Source: Anaerolineales bacterium (GTDB lineage Bacteria > Chloroflexota > Anaerolineae > 4572-78 > NAK82). Taken from it: a DNA stretch of 64,000 bases. The notes under the pieces were generated by a model. It ran no database searches, was not told the DNA's origin, and saw only the letters and a list, made by a program, of their open reading frames with translations. The stretch covers positions 4,946,310 to 5,010,309 of the forward strand of contig CP070811.1 in NCBI GenBank assembly GCA_020343875.1. Direction: 5' to 3'. Of the stretch, positions 8,085 through 16,363 are shown piece after piece. The translations under genes were made by a program, and so were the position numbers. How positions within the stretch are numbered: the stretch's first letter is position 1; each line of letters starts with the position of its first letter.

Positions 8085-10529
8085 ATGTCCCAAGCAGGTC
8101 AAAGAATTGGCGTCTTCGTCTGCCAGTGTGGCCGCAACATCGCCGGTTCGGTGGATTGCGAGGCTGTGAGAGCCTACGCCGAGAAGCTACCTGGCGTGGT
8201 CCACACCACCGTGAACAGGTATACCTGTTCCGAACCAGGTCAAGCTGAGATCAGGGGGGCTATCGTCGAGCACAGCCTGGATCGAGTGGTGGTCGCCTCC
8301 TGTTCACCCCGCAATTACGAGCCCATCTTCCGCGAATGCGTGGCCCAGGTAGGACTGAATCCCTACCTGATGACCATGGCCAACATCCGCGAAGGCGTAT
8401 CCTGGGTTCACATGGGCGACGTGCCTGCCGCAACCTACAAAGCCCAGGAGATGGTCGAGATGGCCGTGGCCAAGGCCCGCTGGTTGCAGCCGCTGACAGA
8501 AGCCGTGGCCAACGTAGCGCCAGGAGCACTGATCATTGGCGGAGGCATCGCCGGCATCCAGGCCGCCCTTGACTTGGCTGACGCCGGCCACCAGGTCTAC
8601 CTGGTCGAGAAAGCACCCAGCATCGGCGGCAAGATGGCCCAGCTTGACAAGACATTCCCCACCATGGACTGTAGTATATGAATTCTCGGCCCTAAGATGA
8701 TGGATGTCGGTCGACATCCCAAGATTAACCTGATGACCTATAGCCAGGTCGAGAGCATTTCTGGCTACGTCGGAAACTTCTCGGTGCGGGTACGCAAAAA
8801 GACACGCTACGTGGATGAAGACGCCTGCACCGCCTGCGGCGACTGCGCCGTGGCTTGTCCGGTGACTGCCCCTGACGAGTTCCAGGGCGGCCTGTCCACG
8901 CGCAAAGCTATTTACATCCCCTTCCCCCAGGCCGTGCCGTCAGCCTATCTGATCAACGCGGACGAATGCCTGGGCAATAATCCTATCGCCTGCGGCAAGT
9001 GCCGTGATGTGTGCGACAAAGACTGCATCGATTTTGACACGCAGGATGAGGTCGTGGAGTTTGATGCAGGAACAGTCATTGTCGCCACTGGCCTGGACAT
9101 ATTCGACCCCACCGGGCTGAGCGAGTATGGTTACACGCGCTACGAGAATGTCATCACCAGCCTTGAATTCGAACGGCTGATTAGCAGCAGTGGCCCCACT
9201 GAAGGACACTTTGTACGTCCCACCGACCTTCAGCGACCACAGCGCATTGGCTTTATCCAGTGCGTCGGTTCGCGCACCTTGCCCACACCGGGCTTCCCCA
9301 GCCAGGGAGCCAACGGGCGGGGCCACCCCTACTGCTCCAATATCTGCTGCATGAACACCGTCAAAGATAGCCTGCTATTACTCGACCACTACCCGGATAC
9401 TGACATCACCGTTTACTACACGGACGTACGCGCCTTTGGCAAGGGCTTTGAAGACCTCTATCGGCGCAGCAAGGAGTCCGGCGTCAAATATATGCGGGGG
9501 CTGCCGGGCCAAATTCTGGAAGACCCGGCCACGCGAAATCTGCGCTTGATGGTCGAGAACACCATGACTGGAGAGCTGGAGACAAACGAGCACGAGATGA
9601 TCGTCCTTTCGCTGGGGCTGGTGCCCCCGGAGGATCAGGATCTCGTCAAGCAACTCCTGACACTGTCGACTACCGAGGACGGTTTTTTCCTGGAGAGCCA
9701 CCCCAAGCTCAAGCCGGTCGATGCGCCAACCAGGGGAGTATTCTTTGCCGGCTGCGCCGAGGCGCCCAAGGACGTGAAGGATAGCGTGACCCAGGCCAGC
9801 GCTGCTGCTGCCCGCGCTCAGATTATCCTTAACCAGCCCACGATTCAGTTAGAACCCGTGGTGGCTTGGGTAGATCCTGAGCTGTGCACCCCCTGCGGAC
9901 GTTGCGTGCGCGTTTGCCCCTTCCACGCCATCACCGGGGGCGATGCCAAGCAAAAGATCAAGGCCACTGTCATTGAAGCAATGTGCCAGGGCTGCGGCAC
10001 CTGCGCCGCCGAATGCAACTTCAGCGCCATCACTATCCGCCATTTCACCGACCAGCAGATAATCGCCCAGATTGACGCGGCGCTAGCCCATCACCCCCAC
10101 CAAAAAATCCTGGCCTTTGCCTGCAATTGGTGTTCCTACGCCGGGGCAGACTTGGCGGGCGTCAGCCGTTTGCAATACCCGCCCAATGCCCGCGTGATCC
10201 ATACCATGTGTAGCGGCCGCGTAGACCCGGACTTCGTGTTGTACAGTTTTCAGAAGGGCGCAGCCGTTGTGCTGGTCTCCGGCTGCCACTTCGGCGACTG
10301 CCACTACATTGACGCCAACCACCACACGGCCAAACGTATCGAACGCCTCAGGAGCCAGTTGGAGCGCAAGGGAGTCCGGCCCGAGAGGCTGCACCTGGAG
10401 TGGGTCAGCGCCGCCGAAGGACAGAAATGGGCCCAGTTGATGCGGGAGCTGGAAGAGTTACGCCAGTCAGTGACGCTGGAAGAAGTTCAGGATACAACTG
10501 AACTGTTGAGAAGCAGACGAAAAGTGTAG
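8085..10529 (+). CDS. hdrA: Heterodisulfide reductase subunit A, HdrA-MvhD fusion, with in-frame TGA (probable selenocysteine)
   Basis: Two open frames, 8085-8678 and 8682-10529, are in the same frame and are separated only by the TGA at 8679-8681. Together they make a complete 814-residue HdrA. The TGA falls in DCSI-U-ILGPKM at residue 199, where HdrA proteins carry a conserved cysteine (DCSxCIL). A hairpin at 8702-8719 fits a bacterial SECIS element. Domains: HdrA N-terminal domain (IGVFVCQCGRNIAG), FAD-binding GGGIAGIQAALDLADAG near 151-168, the UGA site, ferredoxin CTACGDCAVACP near 248, a Cys-rich CGKCRDVCDKDC segment, two more ferredoxin motifs near 601 and 634, and a C-terminal MvhD domain (CNWCSYAGADLAG, GCHFGDCHY). 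In the family HdrA is the FAD electron-bifurcating subunit. Annotation software would probably split or truncate this gene. Confidence 0.9.
8702..8719 (+). promoter_or_regulatory. SECIS-like hairpin inside hdrA
   Basis: GGATGTC (8702-8708) and GACATCC (8713-8719) form a perfect 7-bp stem closed by the tetraloop GGTC. The stem begins 20 nt after the TGA, and the first loop G is 28 nt after it. Bacterial SECIS elements are known to lie in the coding sequence just after the UGA and to need a G early in the apical loop; the E. coli fdhF element also has a GGUC-type loop. The hairpin codes for DVGRHP, which is conserved in HdrA. Protein conservation alone could therefore produce part of the sequence, but not the full self-complementarity. 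Confidence 0.75.
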
Positions 10530-10611
10530 CGAGCAATCCCTCGCCGCTATGCTCAGCACCTCCCTGGCCAACTAAATTCTGTGCCGTCAAGCTTGACTAT
10601 TAAGGCCTGAT

Positions 10612-10640
10612 TTGTGAGTATCTTCTTCGCATTATATAAT
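10612..10640 (+). promoter_or_regulatory. Sigma70-like promoter
   Basis: TTGTGA (10612-10617) and TATAAT (10635-10640) are separated by 17 nt. The -10 box is a perfect consensus. Transcription would start near 10647, in front of the transferase gene at 10714, and would separate this group from the kor-hdr operon. Confidence 0.75.
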
Positions 10641-10713
10641 CTCCCTCAAACCGAGACATTACTTACCAACATCCGATATCACCCGAAAGCTCTACGAGAC
10701 AGATCTGCTTCCT

Positions 10714-11439
10714 ATGAGTTGTGGAAAGTCCCTGAAATTCAAGATGCCCCAATCCCTGAACGCCCTGCTTATTGTGGCCAAGCGCCCCACATCAGGAAGG
10801 ACCAAGACTCGCCTGGTCCCGCCCCTGTCTGCGGAAGAAGCTGCTGCGCTCTACGAATGTTTCTTGCAGGACCCCCTGGATGTAGCGCGCCACGTCCCAG
10901 GCGTTCAGCGAGTCGTCGCTTACCTGCCTGCTGGGGCACAGGCCTATTTTGCCAACCTGGCCCCCGATTTTGAACTTATTCAGCAGGAAGGATCCGGCCT
11001 GGGCGCTCGCCTGGACAACGCGCTGACCCGCTATCTGAATTCGGGCTACCGGCGGGTTGTGATCATGAACAGCGATGGCCCAACCCTGCCCCCACGCTAT
11101 CTGACGGCCGCCTTTGAAGCCTTAGCTGGCGAAACTGACCTGGTACTTGGGCCCTCCGAAGATGGCGGCTACTACCTGATCGGGCTCAAGCGCCCAGCGC
11201 CCCGCTTGTTGCGTGAGGTGCCCATGAGCACACCCCAAGTCGCAGCGGACACCCTGGCGCTGGCTGCCGAGCTTGGATTGCGGTCTAAGCTGCTGCCAAG
11301 CTGGTATGACGTCGACGACGCCGTCTCCCTAGCGCGCCTGACTTCTGAGTTGACCGAAGCCGCCCCCGAAGTTGCGCGCCACACCCGCGCTTTCTTGCAA
11401 CAACACCAGCTACCCACGAGTCATCATTCTAGGGTGTAG
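10714..11439 (+). CDS. DUF2064 / TIGR04282-type glycosyltransferase-like protein
   Basis: This 241-residue protein resembles the DUF2064 family, called rSAM/selenodomain-associated transferase 1 (TIGR04282), whose fold is that of a GT-A nucleotidyl or glycosyl transferase. Seen are ALLIVAKRPTSGRTKTRL near the N-terminus (the family's substrate-binding KxPxxGxxKTRL pattern), NSDGPTLP for the metal-binding region, and GPSEDGGYYLIGL. The biochemical role of the family is not settled. The next gene encodes a family 2 glycosyltransferase, a frequent companion. Its position directly after a probable selenoprotein gene fits the family name but could be chance. The ATG at 10744 is an alternative start. 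Confidence 0.8.
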   Translation: MSCGKSLKFKMPQSLNALLIVAKRPTSGRTKTRLVPPLSAEEAAALYECFLQDPLDVARHVPGVQRVVAYLPAGAQAYFANLAPDFELIQQEGSGLGARLDNALTRYLNSGYRRVVIMNSDGPTLPPRYLTAAFEALAGETDLVLGPSEDGGYYLIGLKRPAPRLLREVPMSTPQVAADTLALAAELGLRSKLLPSWYDVDDAVSLARLTSELTEAAPEVARHTRAFLQQHQLPTSHHSRV

Positions 11440-11502
11440 CGCCTATGCCGCTGGCTAACATGATTGGGTTGCACTATTTCATTGTGGAAGGCTGGAAGAG
11501 TC

Positions 11503-12192
11503 TTGGCTAACATAGCCGTGATCATCCCCGCGCTGAATGAGGCCGGCAATATCCAGCGTCTGGTGAGTGAGACACTGAAAACCGTGCCAGTCCACGTCAT
11601 CGTGGTGGACAATGGCTCAACCGACGACACGGTCGCCGAGGCCTATGCCGGCGGCGCTCATCAGGTAATCCACCAGCCTTGCCAGGGCTATGGCCACGCC
11701 TGCGCCGCCGGAGTTGCCGCCGCTCAAGATGCCGACATATTGGCCTTTCTGGACGGCGACTACAGCTTTCTACCCAGTGAGCTGCCCGCCATTCTGGCCC
11801 CTATCCTAAACGACGAGGCTGATCTGGTGCTCGGCTCCCGCTGGCTGGGCCACATCGCCCCCGGTGCTATGCCTCCCCAGCAGCGCTTTGGGAACTGGCT
11901 GGCAGCTCGCCTGATGAACCGCCTCTATGGCTTATCGCTGACTGACCTGGGGCCGTACCGGGCTATACGCCGGTCTCTGTTAGCCGGGCTGGATATGCAG
12001 GAAATGACCTTTGGCTGGCCGACGGAGATGATGGTCAAGGCAGCCAAGCAAGGCGCACGGCTGGTCGAAGTGCCCGTGAGTTTTCACAGTCGCCAGGCCG
12101 GCCGCTCAAAAATCAGCGGCACACTGCGCGGCACGCTCCTGGCCGCCTGGTATATCCTGGGTGTCACCCTACGTTACGCGTTCACCCAATAG
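11503..12192 (+). CDS. Family 2 glycosyltransferase (dolichol-phosphate mannosyltransferase-like)
   Basis: I place the start at the TTG at 11503, just after a GGAAGAG, so that the protein begins MANIAVIIPALNEAGN; an in-frame TTG at 11464 would add 13 residues. The product of about 229 residues has the GT-A signatures VIIPALNEAGNI, VVDNGSTDDT and LDGDYSF (a DXD-like metal site), then GSRWLG and RAIRRSLL. The C-terminus (LLAAWYILGVTLRYAF) is hydrophobic and may contact the membrane. Such enzymes move a sugar from a nucleotide donor to a lipid or protein acceptor; the exact substrate cannot be read from the sequence. It follows the DUF2064 gene after about 60 nt and probably shares its promoter. 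Confidence 0.85.
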   Translation: MANIAVIIPALNEAGNIQRLVSETLKTVPVHVIVVDNGSTDDTVAEAYAGGAHQVIHQPCQGYGHACAAGVAAAQDADILAFLDGDYSFLPSELPAILAPILNDEADLVLGSRWLGHIAPGAMPPQQRFGNWLAARLMNRLYGLSLTDLGPYRAIRRSLLAGLDMQEMTFGWPTEMMVKAAKQGARLVEVPVSFHSRQAGRSKISGTLRGTLLAAWYILGVTLRYAFTQ

Positions 12193-12220
12193 ATATCGTT
12201 CCGATCTGTCGAGGAGAAAA

Positions 12221-13264
12221 ATGACAACACCTTGGACACGCTTCAAACAAGCTGCCCACCTGGAAGAGCCAAGCCAGGTGCCGGTGGCGTTCATCGTAGA
12301 CAGCCCATGGCTGCCCGGTTACACCGGTATCAACACTGTAGACTACTTTCTGCTACCCGATAAATGGCTCGAGATCAACCTGGCCCTCCTGGATCGCTTT
12401 CCAGATGCGGTTTGGATCCCCGGCTTCTGGGTCGAATATGGAATGGCCGCCGAGCCGTCGGCTTTTGGGGCACGGGTCTCGTTTCACGCTGATCGCCCAC
12501 CTTCTGTTGAGCCCATGGTGACTGATCCCGCCTACTGGGCAGAGGTAGACCCGGCCGATCCGCAGGAAGCCGGGTTTATGCCTTTAGTTCTGCGGCTCTA
12601 CGAACATGTAGAGGAGCAATTGCGTGCAGAAGGGCTAGGGATCAGTATGGTAGCAGCCCGGGGGCCCATGGTCACCGCCGGCTGGCTGATGGGCATCACC
12701 GACCTGATGATGGGCTTGGTCACCCACCCAGCCGAGATTAGCCGCTTCCTGGACACCTTGACCACCACCATCATCCGCTGGCTGCACGCCCAACTCGAGA
12801 CACTCCGCGAACCTGAGGGAATCCTCTTGCTGGACGATGTGGTAGGTATGATATCCTTGCGCCACTACAATGAGTTCGTGGCCCCTCACCTGCGGCGCAT
12901 CTTCGACGAATTCGAGGGCCTCATCCGCATCTACCACAACGACACACCGTGTCGCCATCTGTATGCCGCGCTGGCCGAAGCCAATTTCGACGTCTTCAAC
13001 TTCACGCATCAAGTAGACATCGCCCAGGTCAAGGCGGAGATGGGGCATCGCGTAGCACTGATGGGCAACGTGCCTCCCCTGGATGTGGCCGTGCGTGAAG
13101 CGCCCGAGGTAGTGCGTCAGTGGGCCACGGCCTGCCTGGACAAGGCCGCGCCTGGAGGGGGGATGATCCTGTCCGTAGGTGGTGGCGTCTCGCCCGATAC
13201 ACCGGCCCAGAGCCTGGACGCTATGTTGGAGGCCGCCCAGGCTTGGTCAAAGCCAGTTCCGTAG
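12221..13264 (+). CDS. Uroporphyrinogen decarboxylase (URO-D) family protein
   Basis: The ATG at 12221 follows GAGGAG at the right spacing and gives a 347-residue protein. It has the URO-D/MtaA-like TIM-barrel pattern: an N-terminal PVAFIVDSPWLPG, LLDDVVGMISLRHYNEFVAPH in the middle, IYHNDTPCRHLYAALAEAN, a VALMGNVPP strand, and MILSVGGGVSPDTPAQSLDAML near the end. The family contains heme-pathway decarboxylases and corrinoid-dependent methyltransferases. No corrinoid-binding protein or heme gene is nearby, and the classical RxxxR substrate residues of HemE are not evident, so a methyltransferase-like or unknown role is more likely than HemE. It ends only 8 nt from the convergent kinase gene. 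Confidence 0.8.
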   Translation: MTTPWTRFKQAAHLEEPSQVPVAFIVDSPWLPGYTGINTVDYFLLPDKWLEINLALLDRFPDAVWIPGFWVEYGMAAEPSAFGARVSFHADRPPSVEPMVTDPAYWAEVDPADPQEAGFMPLVLRLYEHVEEQLRAEGLGISMVAARGPMVTAGWLMGITDLMMGLVTHPAEISRFLDTLTTTIIRWLHAQLETLREPEGILLLDDVVGMISLRHYNEFVAPHLRRIFDEFEGLIRIYHNDTPCRHLYAALAEANFDVFNFTHQVDIAQVKAEMGHRVALMGNVPPLDVAVREAPEVVRQWATACLDKAAPGGGMILSVGGGVSPDTPAQSLDAMLEAAQAWSKPVP

Positions 13265-13272
13265 CGTCTAGC

Positions 13273-14490
13273 TCAGCAGGGAACTTCCAGGATCACTACG
13301 GTGCCGTAATCCGGTGCCGACTGGAGGTCAAGGTGCCCTCCGATCATGGTGGCACGTTCCCGCATGCCGGCCAGTCCCAACTGCCCCTCGGCCACGAACC
13401 GACGCAAGTCAGCCCCCTGGGGAATGCCCCGTCCATCATCGGTGATAGTCATGCGCAACCGATCCGGGTATTGGGTTAGACGGACGGCTATCTCCGAGGC
13501 ATCGGCATGTTGGATGGCGTTATGCAACGCTTCCTGGGCAATGCGGTAGATGGACAGGGCCGTCTCCTCGGAAACGCACAGGGCCTCGGCAGCAATTTCG
13601 ATGTGGATGGGTGCAGACGACTGCGAGTCCAGGCGTTCCACCAGCGCTTTGAGCGCCATAGAAGGATTGTTTGATAACAGCGGCGGGCGCAGATTGTAGC
13701 AGATGGCACGTAGCGTTTGCACTGACTCATCGGCGTGTGAAAGCAAGGGGCCAAGGGACACGGAGCTCTCAGGACGGGCTTCTAAGGCTTTCAAATCCCG
13801 GGCAACAGCGCACAAATCCTGCAGCACTCCGTCGTGCAGCTCGCGGGCAAGCCGCTCGCGCTCCGACTCACGCGCCGACACGGCCTGGCGGTAGAGAGCC
13901 TGCATTTCGTTGGCCACCAGCTGTTCCTGCTCAGCATGGCGGATTGTCTCCAAAACAACGGCCGCCTGCCGGGCCAGCGTTGTCAGCCAGCGCAGATCTT
14001 CGGGTGCGTAGTCAAATCCGCTGGCGCGCCGGCCCAGCAGCCAAAGTCCGCGCAGATCGGCACCGCGCATCAGCGGCACCCAGGCCGCTGTCCAAACCAG
14101 GTCGGCGCTTCCTTGCGCGATTAGGTCCCCTAGTCGGCCGCTGACGCGCATCGCTTCACCACCTGAAGCTACCCAGCGCACCGCCGCGTGATGAATCGGC
14201 ACTCGCAAGTCGGTCTCACCCCACCCCACCAACTCATGTCCCTCGGACAGCAGCAACACGGCCTGCGACACGCCCAGCGCCGCCGGGGCCTCTACTGTAA
14301 GCAACTGCCCTACCCCTTCCTGCTTCAAGAGGCCTGCAATTTGGCGACCATACTTGACCAGCAACTCCTCATGGGCAATGGGGGTACCGTAGCGCCAGCG
14401 GCGGTACCGGCGCAAGGCCAGCAAGAAGCACACAGTCCCTACCAGCGCACTCAGAACTCCTGCCAGGAACCAAAATACCCCTATGTTCAA
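13273..14490 (-). CDS. NarL-type sensor histidine kinase with GAF-like domain
   Basis: On the minus strand I take the TTG at 14490, preceded by GGGGAGGGG, as the start; the protein (405 residues) then opens with a membrane helix (IGVFWFLAGVLSALVGTVCF). A GTG at 14628 is a longer alternative. After a GAF-like domain comes the HisKA_3 box ERLARELHDGVLQDL with the phosphorylatable His, then an HATPase part with ITDDGRGIPQG and GQLGLAGMRERA. With one membrane helix and no large external domain, it probably senses a signal inside the cell or in the membrane. It is downstream of, and in one transcript with, the response regulator at 14729-15355. The pair may control the ABC export operon next door. 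Confidence 0.9.
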   Translation of the reverse strand: MNIGVFWFLAGVLSALVGTVCFLLALRRYRRWRYGTPIAHEELLVKYGRQIAGLLKQEGVGQLLTVEAPAALGVSQAVLLLSEGHELVGWGETDLRVPIHHAAVRWVASGGEAMRVSGRLGDLIAQGSADLVWTAAWVPLMRGADLRGLWLLGRRASGFDYAPEDLRWLTTLARQAAVVLETIRHAEQEQLVANEMQALYRQAVSARESERERLARELHDGVLQDLCAVARDLKALEARPESSVSLGPLLSHADESVQTLRAICYNLRPPLLSNNPSMALKALVERLDSQSSAPIHIEIAAEALCVSEETALSIYRIAQEALHNAIQHADASEIAVRLTQYPDRLRMTITDDGRGIPQGADLRRFVAEGQLGLAGMRERATMIGGHLDLQSAPDYGTVVILEVPC

Positions 14491-14728
14491 GACCCCTCCC
14501 CGTAATGGCTCAAGAAGACTTCTTATCGTTCTCTGAAGTTTCAGGTTAAGCTCTGTCGCGTGTATCTGCTGGATGTTGTGGAATGATCGCTTCCACCGGC
14601 AATGGTGGCCCATCAGGTCTAGCAGCACAGGCTCAGAATCGGGCCACCGTTAGCAAGCAAAAGGAGCGCACCACACTCACTCTGAGCCTTGCCTCTATTC
14701 CAGGTGCCGGCGACTGGCAAACAAGCGC

Positions 14729-15355
14729 CTATATCAGGCCCCGCTCTTCGGCGATGACCAGCGCTTCGTAGCGGCTGTGGACGCCCAACTTGCGATAGAT
14801 GGCGCTCAGATGGTTGCGCACGGTGCCCGGCGAGAGATGCAACGCCTGGGCAATCTGCGGGTTAGGAAGACCACGCCCCGCCAGGCGCAAAACGTCCCGT
14901 TCGCGCTCGGTGAGCAAGTCGCGTTCTCCATTCTGATGCGTGGCCTGGGCCAGCGCTTCGTAAGCCTGGGGGCTCAGGTACAGTCGGCCATCGGCCAGAT
15001 CGCGGATGATGGTCTCAATCCGCGAAACATAGTCGTCGTCCTTGAGGATGTAGCCACATACACCAGCCTGCAACAGATCGCGTAAGTGGCTGGGCTCCAG
15101 GTGAGCGCTGAGCAGACAAATGCGCAACTCGGGGAAATTGGCGCGCAGGTCGCGGACGGCGTTGAGAGCGTCGAATTCCGGCTCGATCAGCAAATCCAGC
15201 AAGAGCACGTGAGGGCGCGTGCGCTGCACCAGGCCAAACACCTCGCTACCCCGGCCCGCTTCGGCCACCAGTCGAATGTCAGGTGTTTTGTCGAGCAGGC
15301 TACGCAGCGCAATGGCCACATGAGGATGATCATCTACTACGGCTACGCGGATCAT
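14729..15355 (-). CDS. NarL/FixJ-family response regulator
   Basis: The start at 15355 puts MIRVAVVDDHPHV at the N-terminus and has AGGAGAAAGG upstream; longer starts up to 15469 have no such support. The 208-residue protein has a receiver with the acidic pair DD, the phospho-acceptor in HVLLLDLLIEPEFD, and the late Lys in GYILKDDD. A LuxR-type helix-turn-helix follows (LTERERDVLRLAGRGLPNPQIAQALHLSPGTVRNHL, given here in parts of the C-terminal 65 residues). It is transcribed away from the ABC operon starting at 15671, and the kinase gene follows 238 nt downstream. Confidence 0.92.
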   Translation of the reverse strand: MIRVAVVDDHPHVAIALRSLLDKTPDIRLVAEAGRGSEVFGLVQRTRPHVLLLDLLIEPEFDALNAVRDLRANFPELRICLLSAHLEPSHLRDLLQAGVCGYILKDDDYVSRIETIIRDLADGRLYLSPQAYEALAQATHQNGERDLLTERERDVLRLAGRGLPNPQIAQALHLSPGTVRNHLSAIYRKLGVHSRYEALVIAEERGLI

Positions 15356-15559
15356 AGGCTGTGGACCTTTCTCCTGGCCTGTGGATACATCATACCCTAT
15401 GGTGAGATGCATGTCAACCACATATTCTGTGAGTAACTGAAGCACAAAGCCAGTCTGCGTAAACTGCATACCATCCCTTCAAATAGGCCCGCCAATTTCG
15501 CCAGCACGGTTTAGGGCAGCCCTGACTCGGGTTGAGAATCAGACCAAAATTGCATCTAA

Positions 15560-15586
15560 TGACAACTGTCACAAGTGAGCATGACA
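15560..15586. promoter_or_regulatory. Candidate operator: TGACA inverted repeat plus third half-site
   Basis: TGACA (15560-15564) and TGTCA (15567-15571) are inverted with a 2-nt centre, and TGACA recurs at 15582-15586. The cluster ends 8 nt before the proposed -35 box of the ABC operon, the usual position for an activator. Binding by the adjacent NarL-type regulator is an inference. Confidence 0.45.
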
Positions 15587-15594
15587 GGCGCCTA

Positions 15595-15623
15595 TGGAAC
15601 CGGGGTACGTTTTGTGATATGGT
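15595..15623 (+). promoter_or_regulatory. Candidate promoter of the ABC export operon
   Basis: TGGAAC (15595-15600), a 17-nt spacer and TATGGT (15618-15623) form a weak -35 and a fair -10. A weak -35 next to repeated half-sites would fit an activated promoter. Confidence 0.4.
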
Positions 15624-15670
15624 AGAGGCAACAGATACAGGCCTATCATTGCACTGGAGAGGGTAATACC

Positions 15671-16363
15671 ATGCTACAAGGAGAAAACCTAACGTTAACT
15701 TACCAGGACGGTGAGACCACAGTAGACGCCGTGAAGGATGTTTCGATCAGCATCCAGGATCACCAGTTCATTGGAATCCTAGGACCCTCGGGTTCCGGAA
15801 AGAGTTCGCTGTTGTACCTGCTGAGTGGACTGCGGCGGGCGACCCAGGGCGAGATCTACCTGGATGGACGTGCCTACGGCAAAATGCGGGAACGTGAACG
15901 CGTGGCATTGCGCCGCAGCGAGTTCGGCTTCGTCTTCCAACAGCATTTTCTCATCAACTACCTGACCGTGCTCGAAAACGTGATGGTCGCCGCACCGGTT
16001 CAGGACAAGGCTCACGCCGCTCAGGCCAAGGCGTTGTTGACCGACTTGGGCATGGGCGACAAACTGCATCGTTTCCCCTATGAGCTGTCCGGTGGTGAGC
16101 GGCAGCGTACGGCCGTGGCTCGAGCCATGATCCACCGCCCCCGCGTCATCTTCGCCGACGAGCCGACCGGGCTGCTGGATCGGCGCACGGGCCTGCAGGT
16201 CATGGCCCTTTTGCGCAGCTATCGCGAGCAGGGAAGCCTCATCGCCGTCACGCACAACCCCGAAATACTCAGTGAAGCCGATTTGGTCATCAGGCTGCGC
16301 GATGGACAAGTCGGCAGCGTTGAGGACCGCGTGGCTCGGCAGCTCCAGAGACAGCCTGCATGA
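15671..16363 (+). CDS. ABC transporter ATP-binding protein (MacB/LolD type)
   Basis: This 230-residue ATPase has Walker A GPSGSGKSS, the Q-loop in FGFVFQQHFLINYLTVLENV, the signature LSGGERQR, Walker B VIFADEPTGLLD and a switch His in AVTHNPE. The signature and length match the LolD/MacB/FtsE subfamily, whose members drive permeases with large external domains by mechanotransmission rather than by classic substrate translocation. The stop overlaps the start of the first permease gene (ATGA at 16360-16363). This is the only ATPase for four permeases in the operon. Confidence 0.93.
   Translation: MLQGENLTLTYQDGETTVDAVKDVSISIQDHQFIGILGPSGSGKSSLLYLLSGLRRATQGEIYLDGRAYGKMRERERVALRRSEFGFVFQQHFLINYLTVLENVMVAAPVQDKAHAAQAKALLTDLGMGDKLHRFPYELSGGERQRTAVARAMIHRPRVIFADEPTGLLDRRTGLQVMALLRSYREQGSLIAVTHNPEILSEADLVIRLRDGQVGSVEDRVARQLQRQPA

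Larger units (their letters stand above)
15356..15670. other. Divergent regulatory region between response regulator and ABC operon
   Basis: This 315-nt stretch has no gene. It holds an inverted repeat TGACA-AC-TGTCA (15560-15571), a further TGACA half-site at 15582-15586, and a candidate promoter for the ABC operon (15595-15623). The part next to the response regulator gene shows only the ribosome site of that gene. Confidence 0.6.

Noticed and set aside
8679-8681. Nonsense mutation or sequencing error in hdrA
   Set aside because: The TGA replaces precisely the conserved cysteine, the frame is kept on both sides and a SECIS-like hairpin follows at the right distance. A random stop is much less likely.
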